Shown here one piece after another: positions 27,803-36,311 of a DNA stretch of 64,000 nucleotides (within the stretch, counting starts at the first letter, position 1; every line of letters begins with the position of its first letter). This DNA comes from an uncultured Methanobrevibacter sp. Lineage in GTDB: Archaea; Methanobacteriota; Methanobacteria; Methanobacteriales; Methanobacteriaceae. The notes below the pieces were generated by a model that worked only from the letters and a program-made list of their open reading frames with translations, was not told the DNA's origin and searched no databases. The translations under genes and the position numbers were made by a program. The stretch covers positions 1 through 64,000 of the forward strand of contig ONSJ01000008.1 in assembly GCA_900320515.1 (NCBI GenBank), read 5' to 3'.

Positions 27803-28007
27803 ATTTTATAAAGCATTAAATAATAATTGAATCAAATATCATCAAAAATAATATTCATGAAATTAACTAAAATAATAGAAAAAATTTATTATCGAATAGA
27901 TATTGTAAAATATAGCAAGTATCATTTCAAGTGAAAAATAGATTCTAGAGAACAATTTCAAGTGCAAAAAAATATATTAAAAAAAGTGGAGTATATTTGA
28001 TAATATA
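27803..28007. other. Convergent spacer with two ORB-like sites
   Basis: Between the convergent radical SAM and ParB-like genes are TTTCAAGTGAAAA (27925-27937) and TTTCAAGTGCAAAAA (27956-27970), 31 bases apart. They resemble the origin repeats at 53.3-53.7 kb. A 25-codon frame in the spacer is not considered a gene. Confidence 0.5.
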
Positions 28008-28577
28008 CTATTCATCATCAAACAATGCCCATATTTCAGGGTATTTTTTAGAAACGGCTTCATCAATCAAAATGGAAGCCTCTTTTGAAATACTGAATTC
28101 CGGTTCGGTTTTTCTTAAGTATCTCAATACTGCAGAAGATCTTGAAGACCACAAAGTAATCCTTGGATTCTTATCAACAATCTTTTTAACTTCATCTAGA
28201 TGTTCCTTTTGTACTTGGATTTCCGGTGATGCTTGTACACTTTCTTCGCTGCCGTTATCGTCAGGTAACTCTTCGGATGGGTCATCAGTTTCCTCATCTT
28301 CCGGGCTTCCTTCAGCATCTGCATCATCACTTTCAATTTCTTCTTCTGGAGCTAAATCTTCTTCAACGTTAGTTTCCTCTTCAGAATCATCTTCAACAAC
28401 TTCCTCAGTTGTAGATTCTTCTTCAGAAGCAATATCATCAACAACTTCCTCAACAGTAACTTCCTCATCATTTAACATATCCTCAAGGGACTGAGGTGAA
28501 TTACTATCAAAATCTTCATTATAAAAATCAGGGGGAATTAAAGAGTCCAATCCTTTTCCAAGACCTTTCCTAGGCAT
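28008..28577 (-). CDS. ParB-like partner protein of ParA, acidic linker
   Basis: A 189-residue protein. The N-terminus MPRKGLGKGLDSLIPPDF matches the short basic motif with which bacterial ParB proteins stimulate the ParA ATPase. Residues about 25-115 are a very acidic Ser/Glu/Asp linker of low complexity. The C-terminal 70 residues (ITLWSSRSSAVLRYLRKTEP, then helices EASILIDEAVSKKYPEIWAL) could be a ribbon-helix-helix or similar DNA-binding unit. There is no canonical ParB nuclease/HTH domain. It overlaps parA by 8 bases. Role in chromosome segregation is inferred from motif and partner. Confidence 0.7.
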   Translation of the reverse strand: MPRKGLGKGLDSLIPPDFYNEDFDSNSPQSLEDMLNDEEVTVEEVVDDIASEEESTTEEVVEDDSEEETNVEEDLAPEEEIESDDADAEGSPEDEETDDPSEELPDDNGSEESVQASPEIQVQKEHLDEVKKIVDKNPRITLWSSRSSAVLRYLRKTEPEFSISKEASILIDEAVSKKYPEIWALFDDE

Positions 28578-29430
28578 TAGTTACCCTCCCGGTCTTTTTA
28601 GAATCTCTATTTAATTCAGCTTTAGTTTTAATATTTGTCTTAGCATCTTTCAAATTAACATTTTCATCCCTTTGAATAATCTCTTTTGCCAATTTAAGGT
28701 AAGCCTTTGTTCCGGTACTGTCGGGATCATAAACGAGGCATGGTTTTCCAAAACTAGGGGCTTCAGCCAATCGGATGTTTCTTGGAATGACTGTTTTGAA
28801 CAATAAGTCGGTTTCGCCAAAGTAACTTTTAAGCTCTTTGTAAACGTCTTTGCTAAGTCTAGTTCTCTTATCATATAGAGTGAGGAGAATTCCTTTAATT
28901 GGAGTGGGACTTCTAAGCCTTTGTTCGACTAATTTAATGGTATTAATCAAATCGGCTACACCTTCTAGTGCATAATACTCAGCTTGGATAGGTATTAAAA
29001 CGCTATCGGAAGCTACTAATGCATTGACTGTTATGACACCTAATGAAGGAGGTAAATCAATGAAAATGTAATCAAATAATGGTACAACATCCTTAAGAGT
29101 TTCCTTCAAGATAATATGGTAATTTTCTCTTCTGGAAAGCTCCATACCAGCACCACTGAGGGATATATTACTTGGGATAATAAACAAATTTTTAATAAAC
29201 GTAGGAATTGTTGCTTTTTTTACATTTATATCCCCAATGATAGCATCGTATATTGTATTTTCTATCTTAGTTTTATCAATGCCAAAGCTTGTAGTAGCAT
29301 TGGCCTGAGGATCCATATCGACCACTAAAACAGATTTTCCCATTACCGCTAGAGATGTTGCAGTATTCACAACAGTTGTTGTTTTACCACAGCCTCCCTT
29401 TTGATTCATCACTGCAATTACTTCACTCAT
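28570..29430 (-). CDS. parA: ParA/Soj-type chromosome partitioning ATPase
   Basis: A 286-residue ParA ATPase. The deviant Walker A is NQKGGCGKTTTVVNTA (residues 9-24), Walker A' is VLVVDMDPQANATTSFG, and Walker B is DYIFIDLPPSLG. These ATPases pattern the nucleoid and move DNA bound by a ParB-like partner. The partner gene follows with an 8-base overlap. The 410 bases upstream are packed with AAGTTAT/ATAACTT copies, likely its centromere or operator. A basic tail (last 35 residues) may add non-specific DNA binding. Confidence 0.92.
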   Translation of the reverse strand: MSEVIAVMNQKGGCGKTTTVVNTATSLAVMGKSVLVVDMDPQANATTSFGIDKTKIENTIYDAIIGDINVKKATIPTFIKNLFIIPSNISLSGAGMELSRRENYHIILKETLKDVVPLFDYIFIDLPPSLGVITVNALVASDSVLIPIQAEYYALEGVADLINTIKLVEQRLRSPTPIKGILLTLYDKRTRLSKDVYKELKSYFGETDLLFKTVIPRNIRLAEAPSFGKPCLVYDPDSTGTKAYLKLAKEIIQRDENVNLKDAKTNIKTKAELNRDSKKTGRVTNA

Positions 29431-29439
29431 TAAAGAATT

Positions 29440-29820
29440 CTCCTATTTATGATAAGTTTTAAGTTACCAGTTATGAATTATAACTTAAAATTTCAAAGCT
29501 CTAAAGAATAACATTTAAGTTATCCAGTATAAGTTAAAAGGATTAAGTTATTTCTTCTAAATTAAAACTTAAAGGAAATAACTTATCAGTTCCAACTTCT
29601 AAGGGATAGGAAATAAGGTTTAAGTTAGAACTTCTAAATTATAAAAAATAAGTTTTAAGAAATAACTTATCATAACTAACTTTTAACAAATAAGTTATAT
29701 TTTATAACTTCTTCCTTATAAAGTATTTGTTTTCACAAATAAGTTATTAGTTATTTATTATCACTTATAACTTATAACTGATAAAAAAAATTATAAGTTA
29801 TAACTTATAACTAAAAAAAA
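29440..29820. repeat. Dense AAGTTAT/ATAACTT array upstream of parA (candidate centromere)
   Basis: The spacer between parA and trpB2 holds many copies of AAGTTAT and its complement ATAACTT, loosely spaced in the left part (for example 29538-29550, 29575-29590, 29640-29700) and merging on the right (29761-29811) into near-continuous TTATAAGTTATAACTTATAA. Adjacency to parA/parB-like genes suggests sites bound by the ParB-like partner, acting as centromere, as autoregulatory operator, or both. Low GC alone does not explain the repeated heptamer. The same motif recurs at 39673-39761 and three times inside 20451-20807. Confidence 0.65.
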
Positions 29821-29841
29821 TCAAAAAAAAATAAGAAAGGA

Positions 29842-31143
29842 TTATTTAGCGTTTTGCATGGTTCCAGCAAAATAGCTAGCATATCCTTTTAAGTCCAACA
29901 TTCCATGGCCTGAGAAGTTCATGACAATAGTTTTCTCTTCGCCGGTTTCTTTACATTTCAATGCTTCATCAATTGTGGCTCTGATTGCATGAGTGGTCTC
30001 AGGAGCAGGAACAATGCCCTGATTACGTGCAAAAAGAATTCCTGCATTGAAACAGTCCTTTTGATGAACAGCCTTAGGGGTGATATAACCTTCTTTAGCT
30101 AAAAGAGAAACAATTGGTGACATACCGTGGTATCTTAAACCGCCTGCATGAACTGAAGGGGCAACAAAGTCATGTCCTAAGGTAAACATCTTAAGCATTG
30201 GAGTAAATCCGTTGGAATCACCAAAGTCATAATCATAAGATCCTTCAGTTAAAGTTGGACAGGCACTAGGCTCTACTGCAATGAATTCTGTGTCTGAATT
30301 TCCATCAATTTTGTCTTTAATGAATGGGAAAAGAGATCCAGCAAGGTTACTTCCTCCACCGGCGCATGCAATCATTACATCAGGAGTCTCTTCAGCAATT
30401 TCCAATTGGGTCTTCAATTCCTGACCGATAACGGTTTGATGAAGCATCACATGGTTCAAGACACTTCCCAAGGAATATTTGACTTCATCATTTTCCAAGG
30501 CCTCTTCCATAGCTTCGGAAATGGCAACTCCAAGAGAACCGGGATGATCTGGATTATCTGCTAAAATTTCACGTCCCACTTTGGTGTTTTCACTAGGTGA
30601 GGCAAAAACATTTGAGTCGTAGATGTCCATGATATTTTTCCTGTCAGGCTTTTGATTGAATGAAACCTTAACCATATATACAGTACATTCAATGTCCAGC
30701 AAATTACATGCAAGTGATAAGGCAGTACCCCATTGACCTGCACCGGTTTCAGTAGTTAATCTTTCCACACCTTCCTTTTTGGCAAAATATGCCTGAGGAA
30801 TAGCGGAATTAAGCTTATGTGAACCGGTTGGTGAAGAGTCTTCCCTTTTGAAATAGATTTTAGCGGGAGTATTCAAGTATTCTTCCAACTTATTGGCTCT
30901 AACCAATGGAGAAGGTCTTCCCATTTCCATATATAATTCTCTAACTTCATTTGGTATAGTAATATAGCGGTCGGTTGCAAATTCTTGTTCTAAAGCAGAT
31001 TTAGTAAAAGCTAACTGTAAAGATGAAATCTGGTCCTTTCCCTCACTGTTTTTAGGAGCAGGAAGTGGAACAGGCAAATCGGCAAGCATATTATACCATT
31101 GCTTTGGCACTTCATCTGATGATAATTCAATTTTATAAGTCAT
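29842..31143 (-). CDS. trpB: Tryptophan synthase beta chain, TrpB2 type
   Basis: A 433-residue PLP enzyme of the TrpB2 class, longer than TrpB1 (about 400). The PLP lysine lies in GSHKLNSAIPQAYFA (residue about 114), the glycine-rich phosphate loop is CAGGGSNLAG, and ETGAGQWGTALS is conserved. TrpB2 makes tryptophan from indole and serine, and in some species uses phosphoserine. No trpA lies nearby. Three TRP boxes flank its TATA box, as at the TrpY-controlled trpB2 gene of Methanothermobacter, so it is likely repressed by tryptophan. Confidence 0.92.
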   Translation of the reverse strand: MTYKIELSSDEVPKQWYNMLADLPVPLPAPKNSEGKDQISSLQLAFTKSALEQEFATDRYITIPNEVRELYMEMGRPSPLVRANKLEEYLNTPAKIYFKREDSSPTGSHKLNSAIPQAYFAKKEGVERLTTETGAGQWGTALSLACNLLDIECTVYMVKVSFNQKPDRKNIMDIYDSNVFASPSENTKVGREILADNPDHPGSLGVAISEAMEEALENDEVKYSLGSVLNHVMLHQTVIGQELKTQLEIAEETPDVMIACAGGGSNLAGSLFPFIKDKIDGNSDTEFIAVEPSACPTLTEGSYDYDFGDSNGFTPMLKMFTLGHDFVAPSVHAGGLRYHGMSPIVSLLAKEGYITPKAVHQKDCFNAGILFARNQGIVPAPETTHAIRATIDEALKCKETGEEKTIVMNFSGHGMLDLKGYASYFAGTMQNAK

Positions 31144-31160
31144 AATAATACTTACATCAA

Positions 31161-31196
31161 TGTACTATATAAAGCTTTGTTGTACAAAAATGTACA
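31161..31196 (-). promoter_or_regulatory. TRP boxes around the trpB2 promoter
   Basis: TGTACT (31161-31166), TGTACA (31181-31186) and TGTACA (31191-31196) flank the minus-strand TATA box CTTTATATAG (31166-31175). TGTACA is the binding element of TrpY in Methanothermobacter thermautotrophicus, which controls its trp operon and trpB2. The last two boxes are 10 bases apart, one helical turn, upstream of the TATA box. Because the divergent DUF1786 gene starts at 31234, its promoter may share the sites. Confidence 0.75.
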
Positions 31197-31233
31197 GTTT
31201 AATTATTAATATTATAAGGGACAATCTAAAATC

Positions 31234-32262
31234 ATGAGAATTTTAGCTATTGATGTTGGAACCGGAACACAGGACATAATGATATATGATACAGAAAAGG
31301 AACTGGAAAACTCAATTAAACTGGTTCTGCCCTCCCCACACCTGTACATCTCCCAACAGATAAGGGAAACAGAAAATGACATTTACTTTACCGGAGAGAT
31401 AATGGGCGGGGGAAAAATCAAAAAAAGCCTGTTGGAACATATGGAAAAAGGATATAAAGTGGTTATGGAACCGACATGCGCAAAGACAATACGAGACAAT
31501 ATCGAACAGGTAAAATCATTGGGAATAGAAATTGCCGATGAAAACAAAGACTACAAAGACTATAGCAAAATAAAACTTGGCGACATCAATATTAAAAAAT
31601 TATCTGAATTCTTATTGGGTTATGACCTGGATTTAGATTTCGATGAAATTGCAATAGCTGTGCAGGATCATGGTTATAACGAAAACATGGGTGACCGTGA
31701 CTTCAGGTTTGAAAAAATCAGACAGAAGGTATCACATCCCATCTCCCCATTGGAATTCGGATTCAAAGAGGATATGCCTGAATACTTCACAAGAATGCAG
31801 GCCGTCAGAAGGCAAATAAAGGATGAGGGAATAGAAAAGCCTCCGCTGGTGATGGATACGAAATTCGCATCAATTGCCGGAATGTGCTATGATGAGGTGG
31901 CAAGCAGGCTTGACAGCTTCATTGTAATCGACATTGGAAACGGCCACACAACAGCCGCATCAATTGAAAACGGAAAAATTCAAGGAGTATTTGAACATCA
32001 CACATCAAGCCTGACTGGCGAATCACTTGAAAGATACATTAAAAGGCTTGCATCAGGAGAAATAACCCATGAGGAAGTTCATGAGGACTTTGGACATGGC
32101 GCACATGTTCTAAACCCAATAACTGAAATAGAAAAGGTAATAGTAAGCGGACCGAAAAGGGAACTGATCGAAAAGACAAATCTTGATTGGCATCATGCGG
32201 CTCCAGGGGGAGACGTGATGATGACAGGAACAATTGGACTAATCAAAACAATACTTGGATAG
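31234..32262 (+). CDS. DUF1786 protein with ASKHA-type nucleotide-binding loops
   Basis: A 342-residue protein of the archaeal DUF1786/COG4012 family. Two glycine-rich loops, MRILAIDVGTGTQDIM at the N-terminus and FIVIDIGNGHTTAASI near residue 230, match phosphate-1 and phosphate-2 motifs of the actin/hexokinase fold, so an ATP-binding role is likely. Annotations elsewhere sometimes mention pyruvate formate-lyase activation; nothing here supports it. It is divergent from trpB2 and followed 5 bases later by a PHP protein, probably as an operon. Confidence 0.8.
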   Translation: MRILAIDVGTGTQDIMIYDTEKELENSIKLVLPSPHLYISQQIRETENDIYFTGEIMGGGKIKKSLLEHMEKGYKVVMEPTCAKTIRDNIEQVKSLGIEIADENKDYKDYSKIKLGDINIKKLSEFLLGYDLDLDFDEIAIAVQDHGYNENMGDRDFRFEKIRQKVSHPISPLEFGFKEDMPEYFTRMQAVRRQIKDEGIEKPPLVMDTKFASIAGMCYDEVASRLDSFIVIDIGNGHTTAASIENGKIQGVFEHHTSSLTGESLERYIKRLASGEITHEEVHEDFGHGAHVLNPITEIEKVIVSGPKRELIEKTNLDWHHAAPGGDVMMTGTIGLIKTILG

Positions 32263-32267
32263 ATAAT

Positions 32268-32927
32268 ATGCTAAAAATGGACTCCCATATTCACAGTGAA
32301 TATTCTCCGGACTCACATTCACGAATTGACGACATTTTAAAGACAGCGCAAGAAAGAGATTTGGACATCATAGCAATAAGTGACCACAATACCGTTGATG
32401 GAACAAGCGAAGTTATGGCTAAAACTAGAAACACAGATATATTGGCAATACCCTCCATTGAAATTTCTTCAGCACTAGGTCATATTCTTGGTTTTGGGTG
32501 TGAGGAAAATATACCTCGAGACCTTTCGCCACAGGATACTATAGACAGAATCCATGATTTAGGGGGTCTTGCAATTATACCCCACCCGTACTGTTTTTAT
32601 CGACATGGGCTTTTATGCAAGAGTGACTATAAGGAATTGAAAATTGATGCTATAGAGACAAAAAATGCCAGATTCGTTATAGGATACTGTAACAACAAGG
32701 CAAAAAAATTAGCAAAAAAAGAAAATATTCCAACATTGGGTGCAAGCGATGCCCATTACTGGAAATTCGTTGGCGATTGCTTCAGTCTGATTGATTGTGA
32801 AAAGGATATCGACAGCGTACTAAAAGCAATACGAAAAGGAAAAGTAGAGGCTCATGGAAAGGGAACATCAAATATATTGCTTTCCAAATACCTATTTGAT
32901 AAAAATGTATTAAAGAAATTTGATTAA
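32268..32927 (+). CDS. PHP-domain metal-dependent phosphoesterase
   Basis: A 219-residue PHP protein. Metal ligands are visible as DSHIHSEYSPDS (motif 1), ISDHNTVDG (motif 2), IPHPYCF (motif 3) and LGASDAHY (motif 4), so all four motifs are intact. ATG 32268 is chosen because it begins just before motif 1; the frame is open further upstream but lies inside the DUF1786 gene. Such stand-alone PHP proteins hydrolyse small phosphoesters or nucleotides. It is likely cotranscribed with the DUF1786 gene. Confidence 0.88.
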   Translation: MLKMDSHIHSEYSPDSHSRIDDILKTAQERDLDIIAISDHNTVDGTSEVMAKTRNTDILAIPSIEISSALGHILGFGCEENIPRDLSPQDTIDRIHDLGGLAIIPHPYCFYRHGLLCKSDYKELKIDAIETKNARFVIGYCNNKAKKLAKKENIPTLGASDAHYWKFVGDCFSLIDCEKDIDSVLKAIRKGKVEAHGKGTSNILLSKYLFDKNVLKKFD

Positions 32928-32933
32928 AAAGAG

Positions 32934-33209
32934 TTATTCACTCTTTTCAATTAAAATTTCTATAATGGAAACGTTTGTTTTTTCATTGTTAAAGTTTTCA
33001 ATTTCTTCAGTAGAAATTTGAATATCTGTAACGTCCGCATCCGGAACAAACCTATTTCTAACAATTTCAGCAGCATCAACAGCACGACTGATAGCTTTTC
33101 CTCTAGCTCTTAAAAGAACACTATCAGATCCTTCATTAAATTGTGTAACAACTGCTAAAACATAATTCATAACAGGTTTGCTACCTACAAAAATTGTATT
33201 ATTCTCCAT
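32934..33209 (-). CDS. albA: Alba chromatin protein
   Basis: A 91-residue Alba-family DNA/RNA-binding protein: [20 protein letters not shown], with the conserved basic K after VGSKP that binds DNA in relatives (acetylation target Lys16 in Sulfolobus), then [20 protein letters not shown]. Alba dimers coat DNA and RNA. It sits downstream of a very AT-rich spacer and converges on the PHP gene. The window therefore has two chromatin proteins, Alba and a histone (49.7 kb). Confidence 0.93.
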   Translation of the reverse strand: MENNTIFVGSKPVMNYVLAVVTQFNEGSDSVLLRARGKAISRAVDAAEIVRNRFVPDADVTDIQISTEEIENFNNEKTNVSIIEILIEKSE

Positions 33210-33516
33210 ATTTATTTCACCATATTAAAGTTTAGCAATTAATGTATATAAAATTTTACATAAAATTTTAATAATAAGTATAAACATTTAAATAAAAAAA
33301 ATAAAATTTATATTAACAAAATAAAAAAATAAATAGAAAATTATAAACAATTAATATACAAATAAAAAATAAATAAAAAAAATAAATAAAAAATAAAAAT
33401 TCAACTAAAATTTTTCATAATAAATCAATTAATCTATAATAAAAAAATTATAGATTGTAAAATAAAAATTACAAAATTTTGAAAAAGTGAAAAAAATAGA
33501 AAATTTAAAAAAAAAA
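33210..33516. other. Extremely AT-rich spacer upstream of alba
   Basis: 307 bases made almost wholly of A and T, with AAATAAAAAATAAA-like runs. It must hold the alba promoter and the end of the isopropylmalate synthase transcript, but boxes cannot be picked out with confidence. No gene was seen. Confidence 0.5.
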
Positions 33517-35052
33517 TTAATAATTTGTTCGATTAATTAGCAACAATTTATTGATTGAATCCAAAACTGCCAAAATACTTGCCATTACTATGTCCTGATG
33601 AATTGACCTGCCTGTAGATTTATTTCCATCAGGGTCGGAACAAATTACAAATACATCAGCCAATGCATCGGTACCGCCGTTAATAGCTTCAAGATTATAT
33701 TCCTCAAGCTCAATATGAAGAGTATCCTCTATCAATGTACTTATAGCATTTAATGCAGCATCAACAGGACCTACACCTGTACTTGCAGTTTCCTTTTCTA
33801 CACCATCGATTGCAAGCTTAACTGTAGCGGTTGGAGAAACATTAGCGCCCATTGAAATGCTCATGCCCTTTATTTCAATTGGGGTTTCACGAGCTGAAGC
33901 GAGCTCAGTAATAGCAATAGCCACCAAATCATCATCAGTAACACATTTGCCGCTGTCACCCAAAGATTTGATTTCATTGAAGACCTTATAAAATTGGTCG
34001 TCAGTCAAATCTATGTGATATTCCTTGAGTTTTGATTTCAAAGCATTGGCTCCAGTATGTTTTCCCAACACTATGCGCCTGGAATGGCCAACCATTTCCG
34101 GAGAGATCGGTTCGTAAGTGGAAGAGTTGTTAAGGATTCCGTGAACATGAATTCCGGATTCATGGGCAAATGCATTATCTCCAACAATCGGCTTGTTGAC
34201 AGGCATTTTTACCCCAGTCAGACGCCCCACCAAATTGGACAGGCTATATAAACGGGTAGTATCCAAGCCCAAATCAACATTGTAAGCTGATTTTAAAGTC
34301 ATCACAAGTTCTTCAAGTGAACAGTTACCTGTTCTCTCACCTAAACCGTTGACAGTGACATGGGCCTGGTCGGCACCGCATTCCAAAGCGGTTAGGGTAT
34401 TGGCTGTTGCAAGACCGAAATCATTATGGAAATGAACACTAACAGGAACTGAGAAGCTTTCCTTAATATCGCTGATCAATTCGCGAGTCATGACAGGAGT
34501 CAAAATTCCAACGGTATCCGGGACATCCAAAAAGTCAACACCGGCATCAATGACCTGACTGAATACATCATAAAGAAAACCCTTTTCTGTTCTGGTTGCA
34601 TCCTCAGCTGAAAACTCAACTGTCAAACCGTGGTCCTTAGCATATTCAACAGTTTCAACGGCTTTAGTGATGATTTCGGATTTTGACATTTTAAGCTTAT
34701 ATTCACGATGCAAAGGGGAAGTGCCAATAAATGTGTGTATATAGTCCAAATCCGCATCCAATACCGCATCAACATCAATTGTTAAAGATCTGGAAAGACC
34801 GGCCAGGGTCGAATCCAAATCCAAAGCTTTAATTTTTCTGGCTGACTCTATTTCACCTTTTGATGATGCCGGAAATCCGACTTCTATTTTGTCAACGCCC
34901 AAATTATTGAGCTTTTGGGCAATCTGGATTTTTTCATCGACTGTCAATGCAACACCAGGGGTTTGTTCACCGTCCCTGAGTGTTGTATCAAAAATATATA
35001 TCTTTTCTGCTAAATTCATGTTCTCATTCTTAATAGTTTCAATATCGTGCAT
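33517..35052 (-). CDS. 2-isopropylmalate synthase / (R)-citramalate synthase family enzyme
   Basis: A 511-residue enzyme joining acetyl-CoA to a 2-oxo acid. The TIM barrel begins [19 protein letters not shown], with metal-binding [17 protein letters not shown] and [17 protein letters not shown]. The C-terminal 130 residues carry the LeuA allosteric domain ([20 protein letters not shown]). A full regulatory domain argues for LeuA or CimA rather than homocitrate synthase AksA. ATG 35052 is preferred over ATG 35064 because GGTGA lies 4 bases before it. LeuA and CimA cannot be separated safely by eye. Confidence 0.9.
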   Translation of the reverse strand: MHDIETIKNENMNLAEKIYIFDTTLRDGEQTPGVALTVDEKIQIAQKLNNLGVDKIEVGFPASSKGEIESARKIKALDLDSTLAGLSRSLTIDVDAVLDADLDYIHTFIGTSPLHREYKLKMSKSEIITKAVETVEYAKDHGLTVEFSAEDATRTEKGFLYDVFSQVIDAGVDFLDVPDTVGILTPVMTRELISDIKESFSVPVSVHFHNDFGLATANTLTALECGADQAHVTVNGLGERTGNCSLEELVMTLKSAYNVDLGLDTTRLYSLSNLVGRLTGVKMPVNKPIVGDNAFAHESGIHVHGILNNSSTYEPISPEMVGHSRRIVLGKHTGANALKSKLKEYHIDLTDDQFYKVFNEIKSLGDSGKCVTDDDLVAIAITELASARETPIEIKGMSISMGANVSPTATVKLAIDGVEKETASTGVGPVDAALNAISTLIEDTLHIELEEYNLEAINGGTDALADVFVICSDPDGNKSTGRSIHQDIVMASILAVLDSINKLLLINRTNY

Positions 35053-35097
35053 CGCATCACCCATTTAAAATTTAAAAAATGAAGTTAATAAGGTTAA

Positions 35098-36300
35098 TTA
35101 TTTTTTACGCTTAACCTTAACAACCACAACAATAGCTACAATCATAATAACGATTAAAATTCCTAAGGACAAGTATAACTGTGTAGAACCTGGAACTTCA
35201 TATTTTTCTATGTTCAAGGAATAAATTTGGCCTGAATGATCACCAAAAAACAGGGAGTTGCCGTTTATTACAGGTGAGGATGTAATGGCTGAATTAAATA
35301 GGAATGTGCCAGGATTATATGTGAACTCTTCCAATCCTGTGTATTTATTTAAAACATAGAGATTGCCATTGTTTGACCCGAATGCAACCAGGTTGTTTTT
35401 TAAAGCGGCTGTGGACTGAACCTTGTCGCCTGTCTTATGGGACCATTTTACGGTACCGTCGCGAATGTCAAGACATGTCATGTTTCCCTCGTCGCTTCCA
35501 ATGAAGACACTGTTTTCATGCTCATCGATTGTAGGAGAGGACAAGACCTTATTGTCAAGGTCCTTTTTCCAGACCAAATCCCCGTCGGATTCATTTAAAC
35601 AATAAACGTTGCCATCGCATGAACCGAAGATGACTGTTTCATTCACATAGCTTGGTGAAGACAATATCTCATCGCCTGTGGTAAAATCCCAGTTTTTGGA
35701 TTTGTCAGTATCGAAGCTGTACATTTTAGAATTGGTTGAACCAATATAAATTGTATCGTCCACCACCACCGGAGATGATTTAAGGTCACCATCCAGTTTC
35801 TTGTTGAATTCGACTTTTCCGTCATCATTCAATCCGTATAAATGTCCGTCGTCACTTCCAAAGTAAACTACATCCTCATAATAAAATGGAGTTGACTCCA
35901 CATTGTCGCAGTCATAGTCCCAAACGACCTTGTGGGAGTTGATGTTGATTGCTTTAAGGCCGTCTTCACAACCGACATAGAGCCTGTTTTTATGAACAAT
36001 CGGGGAAGAATTAGTAGGAGATTTCAAATCCAGATCCCATTCCTCTACACCTTTTTCCATATCAATGGCCTTTAGGATACCATCACTTGATACGATATAA
36101 ACATAATCGCCATAGATGGCCGGTGAAGAATGAACCGGAGACTGGACGTTAAATATCCATAAATTAGTTACGAAATCTGAATTTCCTTCCCTATATCCAT
36201 TGTGGGTTACATCTCCAGCAAATGAATTCCAATTTTCAGCCGCTATTGGAGACAGGCACAAAAGCGCTATAACCAATCCGATCAATAATTTTTTATACAT
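35098..36300 (-). CDS. Exported PQQ-like beta-propeller protein
   Basis: A 400-residue surface protein. Residues 1-21 are a signal peptide (MYKKLLIGLVIALLCLSPIA), followed by about eight propeller blades, each with a pattern such as SSPAIYGDYVYIVSSDGILKA or SSPTIDEHENSVFIGSDEGN, and a C-terminal transmembrane helix with a basic tail (about 375-400, ending KVKRKK). The PQQ-type repeat does not imply the cofactor. It follows the ABC permease by 11 bases on the same strand, so it may be the last gene of the PadR-controlled operon. Ligand unknown. Confidence 0.88.
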   Translation of the reverse strand: MYKKLLIGLVIALLCLSPIAAENWNSFAGDVTHNGYREGNSDFVTNLWIFNVQSPVHSSPAIYGDYVYIVSSDGILKAIDMEKGVEEWDLDLKSPTNSSPIVHKNRLYVGCEDGLKAININSHKVVWDYDCDNVESTPFYYEDVVYFGSDDGHLYGLNDDGKVEFNKKLDGDLKSSPVVVDDTIYIGSTNSKMYSFDTDKSKNWDFTTGDEILSSPSYVNETVIFGSCDGNVYCLNESDGDLVWKKDLDNKVLSSPTIDEHENSVFIGSDEGNMTCLDIRDGTVKWSHKTGDKVQSTAALKNNLVAFGSNNGNLYVLNKYTGLEEFTYNPGTFLFNSAITSSPVINGNSLFFGDHSGQIYSLNIEKYEVPGSTQLYLSLGILIVIMIVAIVVVVKVKRKK

Positions 36301-36311
36301 TTGAAAACCTC

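Noticed and set aside
27858-27935. 25-codon frame MKLTKIIEKIYYRIDIVKYS
   Set aside because: Too short, no ribosome binding site or family resemblance, and its stop falls in the ORB-like site.
27997-28494. 165-codon plus-strand frame very rich in Ser
   Set aside because: It is the antisense shadow of the acidic Glu/Ser-rich linker of the ParB-like gene.
29440-29820. CRISPR array beside parA
   Set aside because: The repeated unit is only 7-16 bases with irregular spacing and no unique spacers of constant length.
33210-33516. Possible microsatellite or second origin in the A/T-only spacer
   Set aside because: No repeat unit is kept and no ORB-like copy is present; it appears to be plain AT-rich spacer.
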